DNA of 64,000 nucleotides from Cupriavidus gilardii. GTDB taxonomy: Bacteria; Pseudomonadota; Gammaproteobacteria; Burkholderiales; Burkholderiaceae. The notes under the pieces are model-generated. The model worked only from the letters and a program-made list of their open reading frames with translations. It did not search any database and was not told the DNA's origin. This document shows positions 1 to 7,559 of this stretch, piece by piece. The stretch's first letter is position 1. Every line of letters starts with the position of its first letter. The stretch covers positions 1 to 64,000 of the forward strand of contig NZ_VZOV01000014.1 of the NCBI RefSeq assembly GCF_008801915.1. Reading direction: 5' to 3'. Position numbers and translations under genes: made by a program.

Positions 1-52
1 CAATATCGAAGCGCCATGGCGCGGCCTGGCAAAACCCGCGAAGGAGCAATGA
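1..52 (+). CDS. 3' end of an upstream gene (partial)
   Basis: Reading from base 2, an open frame runs into the window and ends with TGA at 50-52, giving a tail that reads NIEAPWRGLAKPAKEQ. The stop lies one base before the next ATG, the tight packing usual in phage early operons. Only 16 codons are visible, so no family can be assigned. It is probably the end of another element-borne gene in the same operon as the recombination genes that follow. Confidence 0.4.
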   Translation, partial: NIEAPWRGLAKPAKEQ

Positions 53-53
53 C

Positions 54-245
54 ATGACCCCGACCAAAGGATTCGACCTGCGGCACTACGAGTCGCCGCT
101 GACCGAGGCAGAAAAGCGCCAGGCGCGCGAGGACGGATTGCGCCAGAAGGCAAAGGCCGCGCTGGGCGATCGCTACGTGCTGTCGCTGGCCAATGCCCCG
201 CGCAAGGGCCAGTACAACGCGATGACTGGCGCACGTCTCGCCTGA
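54..245 (+). CDS. small phage-type hypothetical protein
   Basis: A 63-residue ORF, charged in its first half (many Glu, Arg, Lys) and ending NAMTGARLA. The start is supported by GAAGGAG at 40-46 with normal spacing. It is the first complete gene of a same-strand run that includes recT and a YqaJ nuclease, so it is probably an accessory gene of the element. I recognise no domain, and the charged composition does not allow a functional call. Confidence 0.6.
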   Translation: MTPTKGFDLRHYESPLTEAEKRQAREDGLRQKAKAALGDRYVLSLANAPRKGQYNAMTGARLA

Positions 246-291
246 TTTCCCAACCCTCAACGGCCGGCAGAGTCTCGGCTTGGAGATAGAT

Positions 292-1176
292 ATGTCTGAA
301 CTGACCACCATCGAAAATTCGAACATCACGCCGATCACCGAGATGCCGCCGGCGGCAGAGGGGTTCAGCTCCGCCTCCCTCGTCCTGAGCAACGATGCGA
401 TGGACAGCGTGATCCGCATCGCTGATCTGATGGCGAGCGGACGCACCACTATCCCGAAGCACCTGCAGGGAAGCCAGGGCGATTGCTTTGCCGTGAGCCT
501 GCAGGCCATGCAGTGGGGCATGAATCCGTTTGCCGTTGCGCAGAAGACGCACCTTGTGAACGGAACGCTCGGATACGAGGCTCAACTGGTCATCGCGGTC
601 CTGAATTCGTCCCCAGCCCTCGCCACGCGCCTGAACTTCGAATGGTCGGATAACTGGGTCGGCGTCAACGGCAAGACCGACAAGAGCCCGGACCGCTGGT
701 GCCGTGTGTGGGCGACGCTTAAGGGCGAGACAGAGCCGCGCGTGCTCGAGGTGTCAATGGCTCAAGTCGGTGACACCCGTAACTCGCCGAACTGGGCAAC
801 CGACCCGCGTCAGCAGTTGGCATACCTCGCAGCCAAGCGATGGGGACGCCTCCACGCGCCGGACGTCATCCTCGGCGTCTACACGCCGGATGAACTGCAG
901 GATGGCTCGGCTATCGCAAGCATGCCGCCGCCGCGCAAGCCCGCCGAAATCGCCGCGGCTGCCCTGCCCCAGCCTGCGGAGCGCACCGACGAGTTGAACA
1001 ACATCATCTTCAACCTTGAGATGGTCGCCAAGAGCGAAGGCGCGACGGCCCTGGCCGAGGAATGGTCGATGCTGACGAAAGAGCAACGCAAAGCCATCGG
1101 TCAGGACGAGTTGAAGCGGCTCAAGGAACTGGCCGGCGAAGGTCGGGCCAACGAAGGCGGAGACGGCGATGAGTGA
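292..1176 (+). CDS. recT: RecT-family single-strand annealing recombinase
   Basis: A 294-residue protein of the phage RecT family, which anneals complementary single strands during homologous recombination and works with a partner 5'-3' exonuclease. Family-like segments include the QGSQGDCFAVSLQAMQWGMNPF stretch split around residues 60-80 and the WATDPRQQLAYLAAKRW segment in the middle. The tail is acidic (GGDGDE). A TTG at 280 would add four residues, but ATG at 292 has GGAG at 282-285 and is preferred. It overlaps the downstream nuclease gene by 8 bp, so the two are probably translationally coupled as a Red-type pair. Confidence 0.85.
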   Translation: MSELTTIENSNITPITEMPPAAEGFSSASLVLSNDAMDSVIRIADLMASGRTTIPKHLQGSQGDCFAVSLQAMQWGMNPFAVAQKTHLVNGTLGYEAQLVIAVLNSSPALATRLNFEWSDNWVGVNGKTDKSPDRWCRVWATLKGETEPRVLEVSMAQVGDTRNSPNWATDPRQQLAYLAAKRWGRLHAPDVILGVYTPDELQDGSAIASMPPPRKPAEIAAAALPQPAERTDELNNIIFNLEMVAKSEGATALAEEWSMLTKEQRKAIGQDELKRLKELAGEGRANEGGDGDE

Positions 1177-1792
1177 ACCTCTCCAACGCACCGAGGACTG
1201 GCGCAAGGCCCGCGCGGGAAAGATCACTGCATCGCGCTTCGTCGACGTCATCGCCATCAAGCGCGACGGCGCACCGACTGCGGCGCGCGCGAAGTACATG
1301 CGCGAACTGGCCTTCGAGCGCCTGTCCGGCGAGCCAATGCACGAGGTCGGAGGCAAGGCGCTCACCTGGGGCACCGAGGTCGAGCAGTACGCCCGAGAGG
1401 CGTTCGAGCTCGAAACCGGCCTGATTGTCGAGCCGGCGCAGTTCGTCACGCATCCCGACTACCCGTTCATCGGCTGCAGCGCAGACGGCCTGATCGGCAA
1501 GGACGGCGGCTACGAGTCGAAATGCCCGATGGACGAATCGGTGCATATCCAGACGTGGCTCGAAGGCATGCCGCGCGACCACATGGCCCAGGTGCAAGGC
1601 TGCATGTTCGTGACTGGCCGCAAGTGGTGGGAGTTCACCAGCTACGACCCGCGAGCCTGCGAACGACTGCGCCTGTACCACGAGCGCATCGAGCGCGACG
1701 AAGGATTTATTGCGAACCTCGAAGCCGCCCTGCTCCAGTTCGAAGCCGAGCTGCAGCAGATGGTGGCCGAGCTTGAACGCAAGTCTGCGTGA
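1169..1792 (+). CDS. YqaJ-like viral recombinase / lambda-Exo-type exonuclease
   Basis: A 207-residue PD-(D/E)XK nuclease of the YqaJ/lambda exonuclease family, which resects double-strand ends 5'-3' to provide single strands for RecT. Visible family marks are the N-terminal RTEDWRKARAGKITAS, Glu70 in GTEVEQYA, Asp106 in CSADGLIG, and Glu116-x-Lys118 in YESKCP; the last three form the usual metal-binding active site. The ATG overlaps the end of recT by 8 bp. The length fits the family and the active site looks intact. Confidence 0.85.
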   Translation: MSEPLQRTEDWRKARAGKITASRFVDVIAIKRDGAPTAARAKYMRELAFERLSGEPMHEVGGKALTWGTEVEQYAREAFELETGLIVEPAQFVTHPDYPFIGCSADGLIGKDGGYESKCPMDESVHIQTWLEGMPRDHMAQVQGCMFVTGRKWWEFTSYDPRACERLRLYHERIERDEGFIANLEAALLQFEAELQQMVAELERKSA

Positions 1793-1853
1793 CCCCTTCG
1801 CGGAGCGCTTCGTCCCCCGCGTAGCGCGACCGCCTTTTTATTCCCGTGATGCC

Positions 1854-2324
1854 ATGAGCAGAAGCCAGAAGCCCCGCAAGCCGTACCGCCCCAAGTGGAA
1901 CTCGGGAGGCGTCAAGCTGCGCTCCGAACCCTGGAGGGTGGCCGCGGTGTTCAACCCGCTCGAATCCATGCTCGACGCTATCGAGCGCGACGGCGAAGTG
2001 ATGGCCACCCGCGACGGTACGCCGATCTTCCGCGACCTGAACGATGGCCACTACTACGAGACCGCTCCGGCGCTGGAAGGAATCATCGACGCCTTCCATA
2101 CGCACGCCATGCGCCAGCACAGGCCAATGCCGCTGGATCCGCTTCGGCTGCTGGCTCGGAAGCTGCGCTATGCGATGCCGCTGGAGATGGCCGACATCAC
2201 GGCAGTGCGCCAGGCGATCAAGGTGCTGCGCGCCGAGTCGCTGGAAATGACGCTGCAGTACGCAAACGACCTGATCCGGACGACGCAGATTCGGATTGAG
2301 CTGGATGAGAGGGAGGCAGCATGA
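1854..2324 (+). CDS. phage-type hypothetical protein
   Basis: A 156-residue protein with a basic N-terminus (MSRSQKPRKPYRPKWN) and a helical C-terminal half rich in Leu, Arg and Met. The frame stays open upstream to 1710, but that part overlaps the nuclease gene and has no coding character, so ATG 1854 is chosen although its ribosome site is weak. It overlaps the next gene by 4 bp (ATGA), which places it in the same early operon. I recognise no domain; a DNA-associated accessory role is only a guess from the context. Confidence 0.65.
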   Translation: MSRSQKPRKPYRPKWNSGGVKLRSEPWRVAAVFNPLESMLDAIERDGEVMATRDGTPIFRDLNDGHYYETAPALEGIIDAFHTHAMRQHRPMPLDPLRLLARKLRYAMPLEMADITAVRQAIKVLRAESLEMTLQYANDLIRTTQIRIELDEREAA

Positions 2325-2887
2325 AAGAACGCCCCATCCTCTTCTCCGGCGCCATGGTGCGCGCCATTCTCGACGGCAGAAAGACACAGACGCGGCGTGT
2401 CGTGAAGGACCGCCACATCGACGCAGCTCCGCCGGTCGCATTTTTCCAGTATCTGCGTGAACACTGCCCCTATGGCCAGCCCGGCGACCGCCTTTGGGTT
2501 CGGGAGACGTGGGGTTTCAACCCTGACTTCCCTAGCATGCCCAGCCGGGCTTGCTACCGCGCCGATCGGGGGCACGAGCACGACGGCATCCGTTGGAACC
2601 CCAGCATCCACATGCCGCGCGCGGCGTGCCGGCTGGTGCTTGAGGTCACCGGCGTGCGGGTCGAACGCCTGCAGGACATCAGCTACGAAGACGCCATTGC
2701 CGAGGGAATGTTCAACCCGGGCACCATCGAGAGCACGTATCCGCTGACAGGCGAGACCGGGGAGCAGCTCGGCCGCAGGCTCAGCCACCCGCAACGGAGC
2801 TTCGCCATCCTCTGGGAGGAACTGAACGGCGCCGGCGCGTGGGCAGCGAACCCCTGGGTGTGGGTGGTGGAGTTCCGCAGGGCATGA
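2321..2887 (+). CDS. ASCH-like phage protein
   Basis: A 188-residue protein that opens with KERPILFSGAMVRAILDGRKTQTRR, a beginning shared by many phage-encoded ASCH-like proteins (some databases label them morphogenetic protein). Conserved-looking parts are YGQPGDRLWVRETWG, the VTGVRVERLQDISYEDAIAEG segment, and a terminal WAANPWVWVVEF strand. ASCH folds are related to PUA and are thought to bind RNA or modified nucleotides; the role in phage is unknown. GGGAGG at 2311-2316 and the 4-bp overlap with the preceding gene support the start. Confidence 0.75.
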   Translation: MKERPILFSGAMVRAILDGRKTQTRRVVKDRHIDAAPPVAFFQYLREHCPYGQPGDRLWVRETWGFNPDFPSMPSRACYRADRGHEHDGIRWNPSIHMPRAACRLVLEVTGVRVERLQDISYEDAIAEGMFNPGTIESTYPLTGETGEQLGRRLSHPQRSFAILWEELNGAGAWAANPWVWVVEFRRA

Positions 2888-2967
2888 GCGACACCGCAGC
2901 ACGCATCATCGAACTGACCCGCAAGCATTGGAATCTGGAGAAGGCACATGAAGAAGCGCCTCGATGA
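2884..2967 (+). CDS. possible 27-residue overlap peptide
   Basis: ATG at 2884 overlaps the stop of the ASCH-like gene (ATGA) and opens a 27-codon frame that ends inside the excisionase gene. It reads MSDTAARIIELTRKHWNLEK and continues for seven residues. The double overlap resembles translational coupling that would carry ribosomes to the excisionase start. It could equally be chance, since it is too short to judge by codon use. Confidence 0.3.
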   Translation: MSDTAARIIELTRKHWNLEKAHEEAPR

Positions 2968-3145
2968 ATGGCTGAAGAGCCAGTTTGATCCGCCCCCGGC
3001 CATCCGCACCGCGCGGCTCTGGATCAAGGACGGCAAGATCTACCCGCCGCCCGTCAAAGTCGGCCGGGCCTACTATGTGGACCAGAATGCCACATTCCAG
3101 GGTGCCATCGCGCGCCCCACCCTCGCACAACGGATTCCTCGATAA
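2948..3145 (+). CDS. xis: phage excisionase (Xis family)
   Basis: A 65-residue protein with the layout of small phage excisionases: the core ARLWIKDGKIYPPPVKVGRAYYV corresponds to the winged-helix DNA-binding part in which an aromatic-basic strand meets the minor groove. Such proteins bend the attachment site and push the integrase toward excision. GGAGAAGG at 2937-2944 precedes the ATG. It stops three bases before the integrase gene, the usual xis-int order at the edge of an integrated element. Confidence 0.75.
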   Translation: MKKRLDEWLKSQFDPPPAIRTARLWIKDGKIYPPPVKVGRAYYVDQNATFQGAIARPTLAQRIPR

Positions 3146-3148
3146 GCC

Positions 3149-4231
3149 ATGGCAGCCCGCCCCCGTATTCGCAAGCGCGCCCATTTCCCGCCCAACCTGC
3201 ATGAACCGCGGCCGGGGTACTTCACCTGGCGCGACCCGCGCGACGGCAAGACGCATGTTATCGGTCGGGTGCCAACTGCACAGGCCATTCACGAGGCGAT
3301 CGAAGCCAACGTGGTGGCTGAGAAGGGGTTGGCCCGCAAGTCGCTAGCTGAGCGTGTCGGCTCGTCGGTGGAAACCATCGCGGACCTCGTGGCCCGCATG
3401 CCTCTGGAAGGCTACAAGAAGTCGTCCCTCTACACGATCAAGTCCGCGCAAAAGATCATCAGCGATGGTCTCGGCCATATCCGCTGCGATGAGCTCACGG
3501 CCAAGGATGTGGCAGCACTCCTCGAGGAGATGAAGGCGCGTGGAGTTCAGCGGATGGCGCAGGTGGTCCGCTCGCGGCTCATGCAGGTGTGCCTCAAAGG
3601 CGTAGCGCTGGGCTGGATGCAATCGAATCCCGTTGAGGTGACCGAGAAAATCCGCGTGAAGGTGCGACGGCGGCGCCTGACGTTGGAGACTTTCCAAGCG
3701 GTCCTCGCCAAGGCACCGGAGGTTCTGGATTATCTGGAGAACGCCATGTTACTGGCGCTCGTGACGGGACAAGACCGATCCACGATTGCCAGATGGGAGC
3801 GTTCAGCGATCCAAGGCGACGTGATTATCGCCTCCCGCGCAAAGACTGGCGTTCAGATCGCCATCCCGCTATCGCTGCGCATGGACGCCATCGGCATGAG
3901 CGTGGCCGACGTCCTGGCGCGCTGCAAGGGAACCGGCATCGTCAGCCGCTATCTGTTGCACCAGACGAAGACTTGGGGCCCGGCCAAACGTGGTTCGCAG
4001 ATCCGCATCGGCAGTTTGACCACGGGCTTCCAGAAGGCGCGGGAACTGGCCGGCATCACCGGCGATGACGCGCCGACATTTCACGAAATCCGCAGCCTCT
4101 CCAAGCGGCTGTATGACGCGCAAGGCGGCGTGGACACCAAGGCGCTCCTCGGGCATATGAGCGATGCAACTGCGGCGATTTACGCGAACAGCAGAGGCAT
4201 CGAGCCGATGAAGGTGCGCGTTTCCTGTTGA
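3149..4231 (+). CDS. int: tyrosine integrase (lambda Int type)
   Basis: A 360-residue tyrosine recombinase. Residues 1-65 match the arm-type DNA-binding domain (RKRAHFPPNL, YFTWRDPRDGKTH), residues 70-175 the core-binding domain, and the rest the catalytic domain. Catalytic residues visible are Arg210 (TGQDRST), Lys232 (AKTG), His312 and Arg315 (HEIRSL), His336 (LLGHMS) and Tyr345 (AIYANSRG). All are present, so the enzyme should be active. It is the last gene of the element and lies about 50 bp from a host gene fragment, as expected for an integrase beside its attachment site. Confidence 0.93.
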   Translation: MAARPRIRKRAHFPPNLHEPRPGYFTWRDPRDGKTHVIGRVPTAQAIHEAIEANVVAEKGLARKSLAERVGSSVETIADLVARMPLEGYKKSSLYTIKSAQKIISDGLGHIRCDELTAKDVAALLEEMKARGVQRMAQVVRSRLMQVCLKGVALGWMQSNPVEVTEKIRVKVRRRRLTLETFQAVLAKAPEVLDYLENAMLLALVTGQDRSTIARWERSAIQGDVIIASRAKTGVQIAIPLSLRMDAIGMSVADVLARCKGTGIVSRYLLHQTKTWGPAKRGSQIRIGSLTTGFQKARELAGITGDDAPTFHEIRSLSKRLYDAQGGVDTKALLGHMSDATAAIYANSRGIEPMKVRVSC

Positions 4232-4271
4232 TCTTATTTTGAATGAGTTTTGAACAGGTAGTGAACACCCC

Positions 4272-4400
4272 ACGGCCAGATGCGGCTTTCCGGTCGATGC
4301 GCTCTACTATTTCGATAACGACATGAAGGTCAAGGCGCCATTCGACGCGCAGCGGCTGATCGAACGGCTTTCATCGGATCAACATCGCGCCCGAGCCTAG
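4272..4400 (+). pseudogene. orphan 3' end of a DUF72-like gene (attachment scar)
   Basis: Behind the integrase a frame open from 4254 to TAG 4398-4400 has the look of a protein C-terminus: FPVDALYYFDNDMKVKAP followed by FDAQRLIERLS. The motif of YFDND, then a basic-hydrophobic step and AP.DA.RL, is how DUF72 (YecE-like) proteins end in my knowledge of the family. No start or N-terminal part is present. The most economical reading is that the element inserted into this gene and displaced its 3' end. It overlaps the convergent lyase stop by 4 bp, as an original host gene would. Confidence 0.65.
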
Positions 4401-5899
4401 TTCGCGGCCTTCACCAGCTTGCTGAAATCCCGATCCAGCCGGGCCAGCGATGCATCGATCCGGCCACGCTTTTCCTTGATCCAGGCATCCTGCTGCGCCA
4501 GCGACTGCTTCGCGGCCTTCAGCATCCGCTCCATCTCGGCAGGCTGCGGACCGCCAACGGTGGCGCGGTGGCGAACGATCGCCACCGGATCCAGCGTGGC
4601 GCGGAATTCCGCTTCGCTCATCGGCAATTGCGCGGGCCCCTGGCCCTTGACCGCCTCCGCATAGATGCGCTGCGCCTGCGCATATGGAAATTCGCTGGGC
4701 CGGATATTGTTCGCCTTCGCGTAATCGACCACTTCCGATGCGAAATGATGACCTACGCGGAACGGCAGCTTGTATTTGCGCATCAGCACGTCGGCCAGTT
4801 CCTGCGAAGCGGTCCAGTCGCTGTTCAGTTCTTCCAGCGCGCGCTCCGGGCTGATTACCAGCGCGTTCAGGATCTTGTCCCAGCCCTGCAGCACGCGGAT
4901 CGCACTCTGGACCATTTCGCTGTTGGGCTTGACCTCCTTGGCGTCGCCCATCCCCGGCGTGATGTTGTGCGCCTGGATGACCGGCCCCATCGCCAGCGTG
5001 ACCGCCGTCGAGGCATGCCGGCGCGTCGTATTGAGCAGGCCGGGGTTGCGCTTTTGCGGCATCGCGCTGGACACGTAGGTATTGCTGCCGCCCTCCTGCA
5101 GCAGCATCCACGGACGCGACTGCGCATACTGCGTCATCACGTCTTCGATGAAATTGCCCGCATGCAGCGCAATGCTGGTGACGATCGCCCCCACTTCCAC
5201 CGGCTGTTCCGTCGAGGAGATCTGTGCGGCGTCGTAGGCGTTGTCGACGATCGCCGCGAAGCCGAGATAGTCGGCCATTCGCGCACGATTCAGCGGCCAG
5301 CTGGTGCCGTTCAATACCGTCGTGCCCATCGGCGATCGGTCGATGCGCGCATAGGCCTCGCGGATTCGCTGCGCGTCGCGCTCCAGCCCGGCAGCATGCC
5401 CGAGCAGATAGTGTCCGAGGCTATTGGGCTGCGCCGCCACGCCATTGGTGTAATTCGGCACGATGGTATTGGCGTGCTTCTCCGCCAGCGACACCAGCGA
5501 ACGGCTGGTCTTGTTCAACTGGTCGGCCAGGCTCAGCAGGTTGTCCCGCAGAATCGCCGCGCGGTAGGTCGCATGCATGTCCTGGCTCGAGCGCCCCGCA
5601 TGCAGCAGGGTGACCTCGACGCCGGCCGCCTGGATCAGCAGGGGCTCGAACGTGATCACCGTGGAAGGCCGCTTCCCGCCCGGCCGATTGCCGTCGTCCA
5701 ACACCTTGACAATGCCCGACGCGATGCGCGGCGCGAGCGACTTGTCCAATAGGCCTTCATCGGTATTGATGACGGTGGTGGCCTTGTTGATTTCGCCGAG
5801 CCAATAGAATTCGTCGCGATTGACGGCGGATTGGGCAAAGGCAGGTACAGCATGGGCGGAAATCGCCAGGGCAAGAATGCCAATACGGGTTTTCAACAC
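4397..5899 (-). CDS. exported argininosuccinate-lyase-like protein
   Basis: A 500-residue member of the fumarase/aspartase/argininosuccinate lyase superfamily, whose enzymes eliminate a C-N or C-O bond to give fumarate. The signature loop GSNTYVSSAMPQKRNPG is at residues 271-287 with its serines present, and HAGRSSQDMHATY at about 100 matches the SRNDQ region. Residues 1-23 form a signal peptide (LALAISAHAVPAFAQ), so the product should be periplasmic, unusual for this superfamily. Where argininosuccinate lyases have GYTH, this protein has NYTN (149-152). It is divergent from an AraC regulator. The substrate is unknown and it should not be called argH. Confidence 0.8.
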   Translation of the reverse strand: MLKTRIGILALAISAHAVPAFAQSAVNRDEFYWLGEINKATTVINTDEGLLDKSLAPRIASGIVKVLDDGNRPGGKRPSTVITFEPLLIQAAGVEVTLLHAGRSSQDMHATYRAAILRDNLLSLADQLNKTSRSLVSLAEKHANTIVPNYTNGVAAQPNSLGHYLLGHAAGLERDAQRIREAYARIDRSPMGTTVLNGTSWPLNRARMADYLGFAAIVDNAYDAAQISSTEQPVEVGAIVTSIALHAGNFIEDVMTQYAQSRPWMLLQEGGSNTYVSSAMPQKRNPGLLNTTRRHASTAVTLAMGPVIQAHNITPGMGDAKEVKPNSEMVQSAIRVLQGWDKILNALVISPERALEELNSDWTASQELADVLMRKYKLPFRVGHHFASEVVDYAKANNIRPSEFPYAQAQRIYAEAVKGQGPAQLPMSEAEFRATLDPVAIVRHRATVGGPQPAEMERMLKAAKQSLAQQDAWIKEKRGRIDASLARLDRDFSKLVKAAN

Positions 5900-6051
5900 G
5901 GCGGGTTCGCTTGTCTCGTTATTGGGTTGTCATTCGGCGACGCGGATAGTGACGCGCCCCGGGGATTACAGCCGATTGCTGGTACGGGCGCAAGGCTATA
6001 CATTCTGCAGACAATATCGCGCATCATTGCCGCTTGAATCCATCTCCCGTC

Positions 6052-6876
6052 ATGACAACACGCCGTGCCGAACGCCCCGATTGGGTGCATCGCGCCGAGC
6101 CGGCGCAAGGCATCGAACGCATCGAGGCCTTCCTCACCGGCAATGCCTATTCGATGCACCGGCACGATACTTACGCAATCGGGCGCACGCTGGCCGGCGT
6201 GCAATGCTTCCAGTATCGGCGCAGCCTGCGCGCAAGCCTGCCGGGCAAGACCATCGTGCTGCATCCGGACGAGCCGCACGACGGACAGGCCGGTACCGAC
6301 GAGGGCTTTCGCTATCGGATGCTCTATATCGAGCCCGCGGTCTTCCAGGCCGTGCTCGGCGGCAAGCCGCTGCCGTTCATCGAAGGCGGCATCAGCGACG
6401 ATCCGCGCTTGTTCGCGGCCACCGCGGCGCTGCTGCAGCAACCGGATACGCGGCTCGACCCGCTGGAACAGGACGACGGCATGGTCGAGCTGGCGCTGGC
6501 GCTCGACGCTGCCTCCGGCGCCAGGCCGCTGCGTCCCTCCTGCGACTTCCGTGCGGCCCAGCTCGCGCGCGACTATCTGCATGCCTCGTCGCATCGCATC
6601 GTCACGCTCGATAAGCTGGCTGCGGCCTGCGGGCGCGACCGCTGGAGCCTGTCGCGCGATTTCCGCACGTTCTACGGCACCAGTCCCTACCACTACCTGA
6701 CGATGCGGCGCCTGGAGAGCGCACGCCGCCTGATGCAGAACGGCGTCGCGCTGGCTGAATGCGCGGCCGCCGCCGGTTTTGCCGATCAAAGCCATATGAC
6801 ACGGCACTTCACCAGGGCGTACGGCATTTCCCCGGCCAGGTGGCTCGGCATGGTCCACGCCGCCAACGGGCGCTGA
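6052..6876 (+). CDS. AraC-family transcriptional regulator
   Basis: A 274-residue regulator. The N-terminal half is an AraC-type cupin sensor (AYSMHRHDTYAIGRTL, then IVLHPDEPHDG), and the last 100 residues hold two helix-turn-helix units (LAAACGRDRWSLSRDFRTFYG and AAAAGFADQSHMTRHFTRAYG). ATG 6052 is preferred over an upstream in-frame TTG at 6034. The gene is divergent from the exported lyase with about 150 bp between them, and a small cupin gene follows, so it may regulate one or both. The inducer is unknown. Confidence 0.85.
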   Translation: MTTRRAERPDWVHRAEPAQGIERIEAFLTGNAYSMHRHDTYAIGRTLAGVQCFQYRRSLRASLPGKTIVLHPDEPHDGQAGTDEGFRYRMLYIEPAVFQAVLGGKPLPFIEGGISDDPRLFAATAALLQQPDTRLDPLEQDDGMVELALALDAASGARPLRPSCDFRAAQLARDYLHASSHRIVTLDKLAAACGRDRWSLSRDFRTFYGTSPYHYLTMRRLESARRLMQNGVALAECAAAAGFADQSHMTRHFTRAYGISPARWLGMVHAANGR

Positions 6877-6966
6877 TTCTGCGCGCCAATCCGGCTCGCA
6901 CAATCGTTCAAGACGCCGCCGCAGCGTCCGCCTACGCTGTGCTCTCCGCATCCATGGAGAGCACTC

Positions 6967-7368
6967 ATGCAAGCCAACAATCACGCGGCCCCGGCCACCC
7001 GCGGCCAGGGCACCGCCATCGATTTGATCGACAAGATCAGGCAAATCGACGGCCACTGGCAGCCGCGCGTCGTCGCCGAGATGAATGACTACCAGTTCAA
7101 GGTCGTCAAGCTCGAAGGCGATTTCATCTGGCATACGCACGCCGATACCGACGAGACGTTCATCGTGCTGGAGGGCGAATTGCGGATCGATCTTCGCGAT
7201 GGCGCGATCGTGCTGCGCGCCGGCCAGATGGCGGTCGTGCCAAAGGGCGTCGAACACAAGCCCTTTGCGGCCGAAGAAGTGAAATTGCTGCTGATCGAGC
7301 CGCGCGGCGTGCGCAATACCGGTGAAGAAGGCGGCGAACGAACGGTGCAGAACGATATCTGGGTCTGA
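6967..7368 (+). CDS. single-domain cupin protein
   Basis: A 133-residue cupin. The first motif is visible as FIWHTHADTDETFIVLEGEL (His-x-His then Glu), and the second as AGQMAVVPKGVEHKPFA, giving a probable metal site with three His and one Glu. Small cupins of this kind bind or convert small molecules in the cytosol, but the substrate cannot be read from sequence. GGAGAGC lies just before the ATG. It follows the AraC gene on the same strand by 90 bp and may be co-regulated. Confidence 0.8.
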   Translation: MQANNHAAPATRGQGTAIDLIDKIRQIDGHWQPRVVAEMNDYQFKVVKLEGDFIWHTHADTDETFIVLEGELRIDLRDGAIVLRAGQMAVVPKGVEHKPFAAEEVKLLLIEPRGVRNTGEEGGERTVQNDIWV

Positions 7369-7440
7369 GGCGCTGCGCGAGGGCCGCGATCATCGCGAAC
7401 GCCGCGACCGCCGCCATGGCAGCCCTTGACGGCCTTCGCG

Positions 7441-7510
7441 GCGTTCGCGGCTTCGCGGCCCGTCGCGGCCTTCGCCGGCCTTCGCCGGCCTTCGCCGGCC
7501 TTCACGGACC
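7441..7510 (+). repeat. tandem 10-bp repeat, unit TTCGCCGGCC
   Basis: Three perfect copies of TTCGCCGGCC lie at 7471-7480, 7481-7490 and 7491-7500. Degenerate copies flank them: GCGTTCGCGG, CTTCGCGGCC and CGTCGCGGCC before, TTCACGGACC after. The array occupies the gap between the cupin and the Rrf2 regulator and ends a few bases before the regulator's probable -35 box. Such arrays can gain or lose units by slippage. It could also just be a decayed hairpin-rich spacer. Confidence 0.8.
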
Positions 7511-7516
7511 TTTACC

Positions 7517-7559
7517 TTGACATTCGGCGTTTCATGTAACACCATAAGTTTCATGAAAC
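7517..7559 (+). promoter_or_regulatory. Rrf2 promoter and probable autoregulatory operator
   Basis: TTGACA at 7517-7522 is a perfect -35 box. Two near-identical half-palindromic 12-mers follow: GTTTCATGTAAC at 7529-7540 and GTTTCATGAAAC at 7548-7559, 19 bp apart start to start. The second is a perfect palindrome and contains the regulator's ATG (7553). A poor -10 (CATAAG) near 7543 would place transcription start at about the ATG, and no Shine-Dalgarno is visible, so the message may be leaderless. Repressor bound here would block its own promoter. Confidence 0.6.
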
